From Sphingomonas sp. (GTDB taxonomy: Bacteria > Pseudomonadota > Alphaproteobacteria > Sphingomonadales > Sphingomonadaceae), in contig NZ_JAGIAM010000001.1 in the NCBI RefSeq assembly GCF_017744835.1, positions 558,001 through 622,000 on the forward strand: a stretch of DNA of 64,000 bases. The letters are read 5' to 3'. The stretch's first letter is position 1; every line of letters begins with the position of its first letter. Positions 54,645-63,619 of the stretch are shown piece by piece. The position numbers were made by a program, and so were the translations under genes. The notes under the pieces were generated by a model. The model was not told where the DNA came from, made no database searches, and worked only from the letters and a program-made list of their open reading frames with translations.

Positions 54645-56687
54645 CTAGCCGCGAAAGCCGAGAGAGCGGGCTTCCTCGAGGATACGTTCGCCTTGCACCG
54701 CCTGCTTGCGTGTCGGCGGCTTGCCGATGCTGGCCTGCTTGCCGAGGGTAAAGGAGATCGAGCGCTGCCATGGCTGGAGGCTTTGCGTATCCTTGGCCCA
54801 GGCCGCGATGTCGAACCAGGTCTGGGACGCTACTGCAGCGACACGCGCCACTTGCTCGCTTTCCGCGGCGCTGACCTGCTCCTCGAAGACATGCGCACCT
54901 TCTGCTGCGCGGGCACCATCGCGGGTGACGAGTTCGCCACGCACACCGGCCGGAATCTCGATGGAGAGATCACGGAAGGCCTCCCAGCAGGCAAGCTTCT
55001 TAGCCCATTCCGTGACGTTCTGACCGCCCGGAGGGTTGGTGATATGTTCGTGAGCCTGAACGCTCAGCGTCTCGATGAAACCGGCAAGCGCGGGCGTGAG
55101 CTCCTGAGCGGACCAGATGCCGTCGAGATCGATACGCCGTTCCGTATGATGCGACAGCCAGGCGAGGCTGTATGTCACGATGTTCGCGCGATAGCCGCCG
55201 AACTTCTGCCGTGAGACGATCTTCTCGGCCTGGCGAAACAGGATGGCACGGGCGACCGCGCGCTCGAAATAGCGCTCGTCAGGCTCGAACGTGCCCCGCT
55301 GCTCCAGCACGTCCATGAAATCGAGATAGCACTTCTGACCGCCGCGGCTGACGATGTGCGGCAGCTGTGACCAGCTGTGCTCGTACTTGGCGAGATCGGT
55401 CTTGGTGATGAGCTGGCTGCGAGGATGGATGAGCTCCCACTTGCGGCGCTCTGCATCCGTGCGATTCTGCGCAAGCGCATCGTGGTACTGGCCGCGGGCG
55501 CGTTCGTAGAACCAGCGGGTCTGACGCTGCAGCCCGCCAGCCGGCGGTGCCCAGATCGAGCGCGACAGTTCCTGCATGCGCCGGTGAAATGGATGGTTGG
55601 ACGAGAAATCCGCCATGTTCACCTTGTTCTGGTTGTTGGCGGACTGGGAGATGCGAGGCGCAATCTCGTCGACGTCACCGTCGACAAGAATCTCGGTGAT
55701 CTTGACCGGAACCTGGAGCTTCGACGCATCGACGCTGTCCTTGCGCGATGCGCGAAAGATCGAGCCGGTGGTCTGACCCCCGTTGACGATCTGGAAGTCG
55801 CTGGCCGAGACGAGATCGGCGGTTCCGTCACCATGATCGATCAGCTCGACCCCCGTGGCCGTCACCGAGAGCCCATTGTTGAAGGCGAGGAACATCTGCG
55901 GTTCCTCGAGAATCGTCTTGCGAATGCCCTGGTTCACCTTGCCCTTGAGCTGCAGGAAGCTGCGCACGTTGCGCTCGAGCAGACGGGGTCCATGCTGACG
56001 GTACATCTCGACCAGCACGTCGCCGGAAAGCATGGTCAGGAGGCAGCGATAGCCTGCCTCGGGCGGGCTGGCGACGATGCAGCGTACCGGGCTCCCCATG
56101 CCGGCAAAGTTCACGCGGATCGGTTCGCGGTGCGCGCCTGAAGACCGGGCACGCAGGAGCCGGCGCAGGTCCCAGAGGTGGCTGGACACCTCGATCCGGC
56201 CGATCATGTCATTGTCGATCCGATCGACAGTCGCGAGGCCGTCGGTCAGCACGAACAGGCGGACATGGCTGAGATCGTCGCGCGCCTCGTGGATTGCACG
56301 GCACATGTCGTAGCGATCGAGCGCTGCCTCCATGCCCTTGTGCTGTCCCTCGAGTGACCGGACCAGGAAGGTCGACAGCCTCTTGAACGCCGTATCGATG
56401 TCGGACTTGGGCACCGTTCCTGCCTCGCCGTCGAGACGCGGCACGGACAGGAAAAGGTCGAGACGATCGCCATCCTCGGACAGATACCATCCGCTACAGC
56501 GCATCCCGCGCCCCTCGAAGTCGCATGCGGTACCGTCGTCGACCTCCGACGCGTCGACGAGATGCTCGATCATCAGCTCGGTGAATGCGCTCGCCCGGAG
56601 GGCGCCGTCTTCCGCCGCGTCGGCCCTCGCGAACACGTCCTGCTGCAGGTCACGGGCAAACTGTGCCAGTTCCTCGGTCTCGGTCAT
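54645..56687 (-). CDS. AIPR-family (abortive infection phage resistance) protein
   Basis: A 680-residue protein with the AIPR (PF10592) domain (about 215-520): FLQLKGKVNQGIRKTILEEPQMFLAFNNGLSVTATGV, FQIVNGGQTTGSIFRA, ISQSANNQNKVNMADFSSNHPFHRRM. The N-terminal 210 residues contain an alpha/beta part with VRLFVLTDGLAT. AIPR proteins occur in predicted restriction-type operons and in abortive infection loci; the molecular action is not known. It is the last gene of the five-gene operon and overlaps the nuclease gene by 4 bases (ATGA). Confidence 0.88.
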   Translation of the reverse strand: MTETEELAQFARDLQQDVFARADAAEDGALRASAFTELMIEHLVDASEVDDGTACDFEGRGMRCSGWYLSEDGDRLDLFLSVPRLDGEAGTVPKSDIDTAFKRLSTFLVRSLEGQHKGMEAALDRYDMCRAIHEARDDLSHVRLFVLTDGLATVDRIDNDMIGRIEVSSHLWDLRRLLRARSSGAHREPIRVNFAGMGSPVRCIVASPPEAGYRCLLTMLSGDVLVEMYRQHGPRLLERNVRSFLQLKGKVNQGIRKTILEEPQMFLAFNNGLSVTATGVELIDHGDGTADLVSASDFQIVNGGQTTGSIFRASRKDSVDASKLQVPVKITEILVDGDVDEIAPRISQSANNQNKVNMADFSSNHPFHRRMQELSRSIWAPPAGGLQRQTRWFYERARGQYHDALAQNRTDAERRKWELIHPRSQLITKTDLAKYEHSWSQLPHIVSRGGQKCYLDFMDVLEQRGTFEPDERYFERAVARAILFRQAEKIVSRQKFGGYRANIVTYSLAWLSHHTERRIDLDGIWSAQELTPALAGFIETLSVQAHEHITNPPGGQNVTEWAKKLACWEAFRDLSIEIPAGVRGELVTRDGARAAEGAHVFEEQVSAAESEQVARVAAVASQTWFDIAAWAKDTQSLQPWQRSISFTLGKQASIGKPPTRKQAVQGERILEEARSLGFRG

Positions 56688-57700
56688 GCGGCGTCTCCGA
56701 TGAGCGCGATCATCGCGTCGTCCGCCAGCTCCCAGGCACCAAGATCGTCGGCGATGATGGAATAGGTGATGTCACCGACGCCAGCCGGAAGATTCGCGTC
56801 GGTCAGGCGCGGGAAGTCGCCCTCGACACGGAACCATCGTGTCGACACGACCTGGTAGCGATGCGCCTCGTAGATCGGCGCATGCACGTCGAGATAGTCG
56901 GCAAGCAGCAGGCGATCGTCAAACAGGCGAGAAGCCGGCTCGTCGCCCGCGAGTCTTGCCCGCAAGCGGGCGACCAGATCGGGCAGTGAGATGCCGTGAG
57001 GCTCGCTCTCGTCAAGGCGGACGCTCGCGAGAATCAGCGGATCGTGCGGCCGCTCATCGAGCTGCTTCTCATTCGAGATGGCGATCCGTGCGTGACGCTT
57101 GGCGAGCGAGGTCTTCACCTCGACAGCGAGCCTGCCGAGGCGGAAATCCTGATGCGCACTGTCCGAGCCGACCCACGCGGACACGCCTTCCAGCAGTGCG
57201 CCGTCCGCGAGAAAGCGCTGCTCGAGCACGACCAGCTCGCCGAACAGACCACGCTGCCGCTGTTCGGACAGTCCCTCCGGCGCGATGCGGTCGAACAGGC
57301 CCTGCCACATGCACAGGCGATCGACGCAACGGCGGAGCGCCGTTGCCGGGTCGGGCTCGGCCACGATGGCGTTGACGAGGTCGGCGGAAAGGACGGCGAA
57401 GATCTCGCGCAGCCGCTCTTCCTCAAGAATGATGACCAGGCTGGCCCGTTCCCGGTCCCCCTCGATCTCCTCGGTGTCGAGAAGGACACGAACACCCCGG
57501 CAGCGCGGCACACGGTCCGACAGGCCGCTGACACAGGCGACGCCTTCGATCAGCAGTCCGCTGCGCCCGCGCGGCCAGAAGATGCAGGCGAACACGTCGA
57601 CCGCGGCTTCGGCGTCGAGCCGCCGGCGTTCCGTGCCGGACGTGCTTCGCCGCGCGGCCGCGAGGTCGGTCCAGCGCTCGGTCAGCTCGGCGGGGGTCAA
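56684..57700 (-). CDS. DUF4420 PD-(D/E)XK-motif protein
   Basis: A 338-residue protein with a PD-(D/E)XK-type core: GLFGELVVLEQRFL (Glu), AWVGSDSAHQDFRLGRLAVEVKTSLA, with D...EVK (about residues 188-202). The following NEKQLDERPHDPLILASVRL is also family-typical of DUF4420 (PF14390). It is the likely endonuclease of the system. A TTG at 57700 overlaps the stop of the Z1 gene (TTGA), which is the best start; the open frame continues upstream as an unrelated shadow. It is coupled at both ends. Confidence 0.83.
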   Translation of the reverse strand: MTPAELTERWTDLAAARRSTSGTERRRLDAEAAVDVFACIFWPRGRSGLLIEGVACVSGLSDRVPRCRGVRVLLDTEEIEGDRERASLVIILEEERLREIFAVLSADLVNAIVAEPDPATALRRCVDRLCMWQGLFDRIAPEGLSEQRQRGLFGELVVLEQRFLADGALLEGVSAWVGSDSAHQDFRLGRLAVEVKTSLAKRHARIAISNEKQLDERPHDPLILASVRLDESEPHGISLPDLVARLRARLAGDEPASRLFDDRLLLADYLDVHAPIYEAHRYQVVSTRWFRVEGDFPRLTDANLPAGVGDITYSIIADDLGAWELADDAMIALIGDAA

Positions 57701-60429
57701 TCGAACAGATCCTCGAGCTGCTTCACGCTGTTTTCGGCATATTCGATCTCCCGGGCATTGTCGTCCCAAGGGAAGCTCACCGCAAAGCCCATCAACGGCG
57801 GCGTGCCATCACCGGCGTCGATCGGATAGATAAGGAGGAGACCCCGGCCGGGATCACGCTGACGGCGGATGAACGGGCCGCTCGGGGTCGATGGTTGATC
57901 CTTCTTGGGCGGCTTCTTCAAATCCCATGCACGGATCGTGGCCTGAAGCGCGGCCTCCTGCTGCTCGCGGCTCAGGTCAAGCGCTTCGTCGGAGGGGCTC
58001 ACGAGGCGACCGATGGTGTACTTGCCGCGCTGTCCGGGTGCCCGGTTCTCGCGCTTGGTCAGCGGGATGTCGTATCCACCGATCTCGCGACGGCTGCCGC
58101 CGCGACCGCCGGCAAGCAGGGCCACGGTCCAGTCGGTCAGCTTGTCATCGGAGAGTCGATCCAGAACATAGTCGGCAATCGCGCGCGAGTTCGCCTTCCA
58201 GGATTCCCGTGCGGTCTCGACGCCTGCCATGAACGCGGCGACATCGGCGCCGGCCACGCCGGCCCAGATGTAGCGGTCCCGCTGAGGCTGGATGACGGGC
58301 AACCCTTCGATGAAGCGGGAGAAGGCGTCGAGATTGCGCTGGGCGCTGGCGAGATCGAATGACACGGTTTCCGAGATCGTGCCCGAAAATCCTGCCCGAA
58401 CATGAGCGACCGCTCGCATCTTGTTCGTCGCAGTGATCAGCATGCCGTTCGGATGGGCCCGGACGCGGTTGCCGAACTGGTCCGGCGTCTGGCCGGTCGC
58501 ATACATGAGGTCGAATTCCTCGCGCAGCTCGGAAGTTGCGACGGCGATATGCCGGTACCAGGCGACCAGGTCGGAAGAGGTGTAGAGCCGGCAGAGATCG
58601 GCATAGCCGGGTCGATAGCCGAACCAGCGGCCCATCTGCATGAGCGTGTCGTACATCCGCGATGTTCGAACGAAATAGCTGACGGACAAGCCCTCCAGGG
58701 TCAGCCCGCGGGACAGCTTGTCACCGCCCACGGCAATGACTGACAGGCCGTCGGGGTGCTCGGCATAGTCAAGCGCGTCCTTGGCCGATCCGTTGATCTC
58801 TCGAACCGTGATCCTGCGGGCGGCGTCGAACAGCTGTTCGCGAACCTGATCCCATTCGACGGGAGCAAGCTGATGATCGGCGAGCAGCTCGTGCAGGATC
58901 GGGAAGTTCGCCATGAAGTCGTCACGCCAGAGCGCCTCGAGCTTCTCGAGCGCATCGCCACCGGTTCCAGGGTATTCGAGCTGACGACGGATGTCGGTCA
59001 TTTCCTCGTCGATCAGTCGCGCGACCTGCTGCTGCACGAGCGTGAAGCGCGTGACATGCACCAGCATCGAGTTGTCGACCGAGACGTCGCCTCGGACACG
59101 GCGGGCCGCGCAAGCGAGGATGAAGGCGAGAATCGCCTCGTGCAGCGTCCCGGGCAGTTCCGCTACCGCCAGCTCCTTCTTGTGCTTCGGCGGGAAGATC
59201 GTCTCGGCATCATCAACCTCGCGGATGATCGGCAATCCCTGGCTCTCGCCTTCGGCGCCCGGCCGCGCGAGGCCGAAGACCTTCTCCGCGCCGATGTAGT
59301 TCGACGGCGCCGGAATGTTGATGATGAAGCTGCGCGGAAACAGGTCCTCGCCCACGTCCTTCTGCCACCCTTCGTGATGGATGAAGACGTTGGCGAACGG
59401 TGTGGCGGTGTAGCCGACATAGGCGCTCTTCTCGAAGAGCGTGAGCAGGCGCCGAATGAACTTGTTGGTGTTGGTCGGGTTCGCGTCCTCGTCGATGTTG
59501 CCGTCCTGGTCGCGGTACTCGTTGGTGTTGGCCGACGCATAGTCGGCTTCGTCGTCGATGATCAGCAGCGGCACGCCGCGAATGATTCGGCCGCCGGGCG
59601 TGCCTTCGTCCTTCTCGCTGCGAACGGCGAGCCATTTCCAGAGGTTGTCGAGGATGCTGACGCGCTTCTTGACGACCAGCACGACCGGATCCTTGCCGCC
59701 CGGGATGATCTTGGTGCCCTGCGCGGTACCGAGACGGAAGTCGCCGCTCTCGCTGCCGCTCGTAAGCGAATGCGCGACCAGAAACGGAGCGCCGGGCAGA
59801 GCGCCGGCACCGATGCGCTGGTTCTCCTGGTCGGCCCGCAGATTGAGGCGCGTGTCGAAGCCGAAGAAGCCTTCGTCAAGCCTGATCTGCGTCTGGCTGC
59901 GCAGACTGTTGTGCACGCCGGCGAGCACGATGACGAGGGGATAGCCGGCGTCGACCGCCTTGCAGATCAGTCCGGTGTAGTTCGACGTCTTGCCCGACTG
60001 AACGTCACCAACGACGAGACCCCGACGATCCCATTCCCCCTCGGTCTGTGGATCGCGGAGCCGGTCGAGGATGTCGTCGGTGAGCCCGTCGAGCTGCTCG
60101 ACAACATCATGCGGCATGCGCTTCCTGAGCTCGAGATACTTGCGGTAGCGCGTCCAGAAATCGAACTTCCGGTTCTCGCGGGCCGCCTTGATCCATGCCT
60201 TGAAATCGCGATCGTCGATGACCGAGTAGCCGCCGACATGGACGTTGTTGTTGGCCTCAAGCTCGCGTCGCAGGCGGTCCGCATTGACATCCGCGAAGTT
60301 GGGCATTGCCGCCACGGTTGCGACTGCGCGCTCGAGCGCCTCGATCGTGATACGCGTTTCCATCATCAGCAGCCCGTTCGCTACGGCATAGGCCGCATCG
60401 AACATCGGCGCCCCCGGACCTGCCCCCAT
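57697..60429 (-). CDS. Z1-domain SF2-like ATPase
   Basis: A 910-residue protein with a superfamily II-like motor and the Z1 domain (PF10593). Walker A GLVVGDVQSGKTSNYTGL (about residue 130), Walker B LLIIDDEADYAS, motif III-like YVGYTATPFANVFIHH, motif V GGDKLSRGLTLEGL and motif VI QMGRWFGYRPGY. The C-terminal 250 residues are not helicase-like. It is expected to move along or remodel DNA in the restriction-like system. The ATG at 60429 overlaps the ATPase stop by one base (TGATG); frame open further upstream but within the ATPase gene. Confidence 0.88.
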   Translation of the reverse strand: MGAGPGAPMFDAAYAVANGLLMMETRITIEALERAVATVAAMPNFADVNADRLRRELEANNNVHVGGYSVIDDRDFKAWIKAARENRKFDFWTRYRKYLELRKRMPHDVVEQLDGLTDDILDRLRDPQTEGEWDRRGLVVGDVQSGKTSNYTGLICKAVDAGYPLVIVLAGVHNSLRSQTQIRLDEGFFGFDTRLNLRADQENQRIGAGALPGAPFLVAHSLTSGSESGDFRLGTAQGTKIIPGGKDPVVLVVKKRVSILDNLWKWLAVRSEKDEGTPGGRIIRGVPLLIIDDEADYASANTNEYRDQDGNIDEDANPTNTNKFIRRLLTLFEKSAYVGYTATPFANVFIHHEGWQKDVGEDLFPRSFIINIPAPSNYIGAEKVFGLARPGAEGESQGLPIIREVDDAETIFPPKHKKELAVAELPGTLHEAILAFILACAARRVRGDVSVDNSMLVHVTRFTLVQQQVARLIDEEMTDIRRQLEYPGTGGDALEKLEALWRDDFMANFPILHELLADHQLAPVEWDQVREQLFDAARRITVREINGSAKDALDYAEHPDGLSVIAVGGDKLSRGLTLEGLSVSYFVRTSRMYDTLMQMGRWFGYRPGYADLCRLYTSSDLVAWYRHIAVATSELREEFDLMYATGQTPDQFGNRVRAHPNGMLITATNKMRAVAHVRAGFSGTISETVSFDLASAQRNLDAFSRFIEGLPVIQPQRDRYIWAGVAGADVAAFMAGVETARESWKANSRAIADYVLDRLSDDKLTDWTVALLAGGRGGSRREIGGYDIPLTKRENRAPGQRGKYTIGRLVSPSDEALDLSREQQEAALQATIRAWDLKKPPKKDQPSTPSGPFIRRQRDPGRGLLLIYPIDAGDGTPPLMGFAVSFPWDDNAREIEYAENSVKQLEDLFD

Positions 60430-61940
60430 CAGCTGCTCTCCTGCGCTTTTCCTGTTGCGGTTTCCTCGAGAAAGACGGCGACGAGCTCGGGGAACTGGTT
60501 GAACGGCTCCATTGCCAACAGCGCGCGGGCGGCACCCGGCCTGTCGCGACCGTCCTCGACAAGCGCCTGAAAGGTCTCTGCCATGGCTGCCTTCAGGTCT
60601 GCCGGCGAATCCTCGAACGGCTGGCCGAACCCGTCCGGCGTCTCGGCATTGTTGATGACGATCAGTGGCGCTGGCACGGTCTGCTCCACCAGTGCCAGCA
60701 GCGCCCGCACCGGCGCGCGATCCTCGGATGTTTCGAGGACCTTGCGCACCAGCGGATGTTCGCGGTTGATCTTGTAGAAGGTCTTGCCGCGTTTCACGAC
60801 AGGGTTCCACAGGAACACGTCGTTACTGCCGAGCTTCCGCTGGATGACCTTGCCGCGATGGCGGTAGATGCTCGACGCTTGGCCGCGCGCGGTGCGGGCG
60901 ATGCGGAGCAGGTCGCGGCGAAGCGCTGCCGGGGGCCGGGCGCGCGACTTCTTCACGTCGATCTGCCACAGAAGGTCGGCCGAGTTGGACAGGTCGATGC
61001 GAACGCGGGCGAGCTTGAAATGCTCTTCCTTCTGCATGCCGAGCCCAAGCCAGTCGCCGGCAACCAGCAGCCGCTTGTTGCGATAGATGTAGAAGCCCTG
61101 ATGCGCGTTCCAGCCGCGCGGCCCGGCCGCTGCGGCGTGCTGCTCGGGCGAGATGCGGCTATGATGCGGCAGAATGAACGCCTTGACCTCGACCGCCTCG
61201 CCATCGGCGACCAGCGTTTCCGCCGGCATGGGATCGACCTTGTCGGTGTCCTCCAGAAACGGATCCCATGGCTCGACCAGCCTGCCGTTCAGATGGAGCC
61301 GGATGGCATTGCGGCCGCGCAGGAAGCGGTGGAATACCATTGCCAGATGCGCCTTCACCGCGTCGGCGCGCTCTCGGAAATGCTTCTGCGCGATCTCGTC
61401 GTCCGGGCCAGTCTCGCCGACCAGCTGGTCGAGCCGATCCCAGAACAGCACGGTGCCCTGCTCCTGAGCGTCGAGCAGCGCCCGATCCTCCTCGCTCAGC
61501 AGCGTCTCGCCCTTCAGGAGCCGCCACTCGCCAGTGCCGGTGGATGCGATGTAGTCGAGATCCCAGCGGCGGATCGCCGTGACGCCCCCACTGGGCTTCG
61601 ACATGACCGTGAGGCACCGGCACTGGGATATGGATGCGGTCTTCATCCCGAGGCCGAAGCGGCCGAGGTCGTTCGCGGCACGATCCTCGAGCGGGCTGAG
61701 GCTTCCGGGACGCATTGCCTGGCGCAGCGAGTCCTCCGTCATGCCGATCCCGTCATCGCGAATGGTGACGCGCGATGCCGCGCCATCCCAGATCATGTCG
61801 ATCCAGATGTTGCGAGCGGCGGCGGTTATGCTGTTGTCGATGATGTCCGCGAGCGCGGTGGGAAGGTCATAGCCGAACGCGCGCAGGGACTCGAACAGCT
61901 CCGCCGCGGCGGGGCTGGCGATGTCGTACTCAGGCGACAC
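60429..61940 (-). CDS. GHKL ATPase of the Hsp90/MutL/MORC type
   Basis: A 503-residue protein with an N-terminal Bergerat ATP-binding fold: ALADIIDNSITAAARNIWID (N box, about residues 30-48), IRDDGIGMTED (G1) and GRFGLGMKTASISQC (G2 with the conserved Lys). An S5-like domain follows (about 200-360), with the Lys/Arg-rich NKRLLVAGDWLGLGM region. It resembles MutL and the MORC family more than histidine kinases, as no HisKA domain is present. The GTG start at 61940 lies 11 bases before the methyltransferase stop. Confidence 0.85.
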   Translation of the reverse strand: MSPEYDIASPAAAELFESLRAFGYDLPTALADIIDNSITAAARNIWIDMIWDGAASRVTIRDDGIGMTEDSLRQAMRPGSLSPLEDRAANDLGRFGLGMKTASISQCRCLTVMSKPSGGVTAIRRWDLDYIASTGTGEWRLLKGETLLSEEDRALLDAQEQGTVLFWDRLDQLVGETGPDDEIAQKHFRERADAVKAHLAMVFHRFLRGRNAIRLHLNGRLVEPWDPFLEDTDKVDPMPAETLVADGEAVEVKAFILPHHSRISPEQHAAAAGPRGWNAHQGFYIYRNKRLLVAGDWLGLGMQKEEHFKLARVRIDLSNSADLLWQIDVKKSRARPPAALRRDLLRIARTARGQASSIYRHRGKVIQRKLGSNDVFLWNPVVKRGKTFYKINREHPLVRKVLETSEDRAPVRALLALVEQTVPAPLIVINNAETPDGFGQPFEDSPADLKAAMAETFQALVEDGRDRPGAARALLAMEPFNQFPELVAVFLEETATGKAQESS

Positions 61941-63540
61941 GGTTCACCTTGGGCGGCGCCTCGTCCTGCTGTCGAACGTCCCGTGCCGAAAGGATCGACA
62001 GGAGCGCCTCCCCGATCCACCGCGCCAGCAGTGGCGGGACTGCGTTGCCGACCTGGACGTACTGCTGGGTCCGGTTGCCCTTGAAGAAGTAGTTGTCCGG
62101 AAAGGTCTGCAGCCGGGCTGCCTCGCGTACCGAGAGACTGCGGCACTGCTGAGGATCGGGGTGGATGAAGTAGTGGCCATCCTTGGAGATGTGACTGGTC
62201 ACCGTGGTGGACGGGCCGCCGCGAACCTGTACGCGGAACCGGTCGGCGAACTTGCCCGAGGTCCAGTTCTGGTGTTCGGGCGCGAGCTCGGCCGGAAAGT
62301 CCGAAGCCTTGGGCGATCGGCCGGTAACCTCACCAAAGACGGCCGCGAAGAAATAGCGGCCGAGATCGCTGTTCATGTGGCTGCGGCTGGCGTGATTCGG
62401 CAGGCGGGAAAGCCGGGGGTCGACGAGCCAGCCGCGCAGATCGGCGGGGCAGCTGTCAGCAATCCCCGTGCCCGTCGCTTCGCGGCCGGGAAGCTCGTTC
62501 TGCTCGCGAAAGCGCGCGAGATGCTTCGCAGCGGTCAGCGTGAAGGCGAGCTGCTGATCGTCGGAAAGGCCGGTTTCCAGCTCGGCGACCCTCGCCATTG
62601 CCTCGACGACCACCTCCTTCCATGCGGCGGCGCTGTCCTCGCCTCGACTGAGGCCGCTGCGCAGTCGAGGCATTCCGTCCAGCACGTGCCCGACGGTAGC
62701 AGCAAGGCTATGCTTGCGGAGAACGTCGGCGAGCGCGGTCTCGGGAAGATCGGCTGCGAGATCAGCACGCAGCCCGACCACGATCACACGGTGGCGGGCC
62801 TGCGGCACGCCGAAATCCTCGGCCCTCACGACAAAGTCGGGTGCACGGGGCTCGAACCCACCGAACTCGCTCTGACGCCGGGTCCGAGGGGACAGCGCGA
62901 TCAGTCGGTAGCGCTGGCCGCCGCGTCGTTCGCCACGAAGATCTTCGAGCACCTTGTCGAAGATCCGGCTCTCGCCATCGTCGACGGACGACGAGAGCAT
63001 GCCCTTGACGTTTTCCATGACGAATGCCGCGGGACGCAGCCGGTCGAGTATGCGGATATATTCGCGATACAGAAAGTGACGATCATCCTCGCTCGCGACA
63101 TAGCCTTCCTTGCCCTGATTGCGCGCACGCCCGACCAGCGAGTAGGCTTGGCACGGTGGTCCGCCAATAAGGATGAGGTTGTCGCCGCTCGAGGCGCGGA
63201 TGGCATCCAGCCGGGAATTGAGGCGAAGGTCGGGCTCTTCCTTGCCAAGCTCGAGCTGCCAGGCCTCGTTCTCGGCCGCCCGCCAGGCATCGGGATGCGA
63301 TGTCGACCAGTCCGGCTCGTCACCGCCTTCGTTGAGGAAGCGATAGTAGAGATCGGGCAGCGTGTCGCCGAACTGCCGGAGGAAGGCGCGGAGCCGAAGA
63401 GTCGAGTGGGCAGCGGTTTCCTTCTCGATCGACAGCTCGACGCGGAAAGCGCGCTCGCCGTCGGGCCCGCGAACGCTGGAAAATCCCTCGGCCAGGCCAC
63501 CCGGACCTGCAAAAATGTCGACGACCGAATATGTTGGCAA
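61930..63540 (-). CDS. DNA (cytosine-5) methyltransferase
   Basis: A 536-residue C5-methyltransferase. Motif I SVVDIFAGPGGLAEGF starts at residue 5, motif IV with catalytic Cys is GGPPCQAYSLVGRAR (about 126), motif VI MENVKGM, motif VIII QARHRVIVVG, then a variable target-recognition region (about 260-430) and motif X GNAVPP near the end. The region between motifs I and IV is longer than in M.HhaI. The TTG start at 63540 is the only possible one because an in-frame stop lies two codons upstream. It starts the five-gene operon; Vsr is divergent with 79 bases between. Confidence 0.95.
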   Translation of the reverse strand: MPTYSVVDIFAGPGGLAEGFSSVRGPDGERAFRVELSIEKETAAHSTLRLRAFLRQFGDTLPDLYYRFLNEGGDEPDWSTSHPDAWRAAENEAWQLELGKEEPDLRLNSRLDAIRASSGDNLILIGGPPCQAYSLVGRARNQGKEGYVASEDDRHFLYREYIRILDRLRPAAFVMENVKGMLSSSVDDGESRIFDKVLEDLRGERRGGQRYRLIALSPRTRRQSEFGGFEPRAPDFVVRAEDFGVPQARHRVIVVGLRADLAADLPETALADVLRKHSLAATVGHVLDGMPRLRSGLSRGEDSAAAWKEVVVEAMARVAELETGLSDDQQLAFTLTAAKHLARFREQNELPGREATGTGIADSCPADLRGWLVDPRLSRLPNHASRSHMNSDLGRYFFAAVFGEVTGRSPKASDFPAELAPEHQNWTSGKFADRFRVQVRGGPSTTVTSHISKDGHYFIHPDPQQCRSLSVREAARLQTFPDNYFFKGNRTQQYVQVGNAVPPLLARWIGEALLSILSARDVRQQDEAPPKVNRVA

Positions 63541-63619
63541 GAATCACGCTCTCAGAAGCCCACCCCGCAATCGCTGATGCATATCAGCTTTCCCCCGAGG
63601 TAGAACAGCCAGTCGTGCC

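Noticed and set aside
58756..60570. 604-residue plus-strand open frame opposite Z1
   Set aside because: Antisense of a gene with clear motor motifs.
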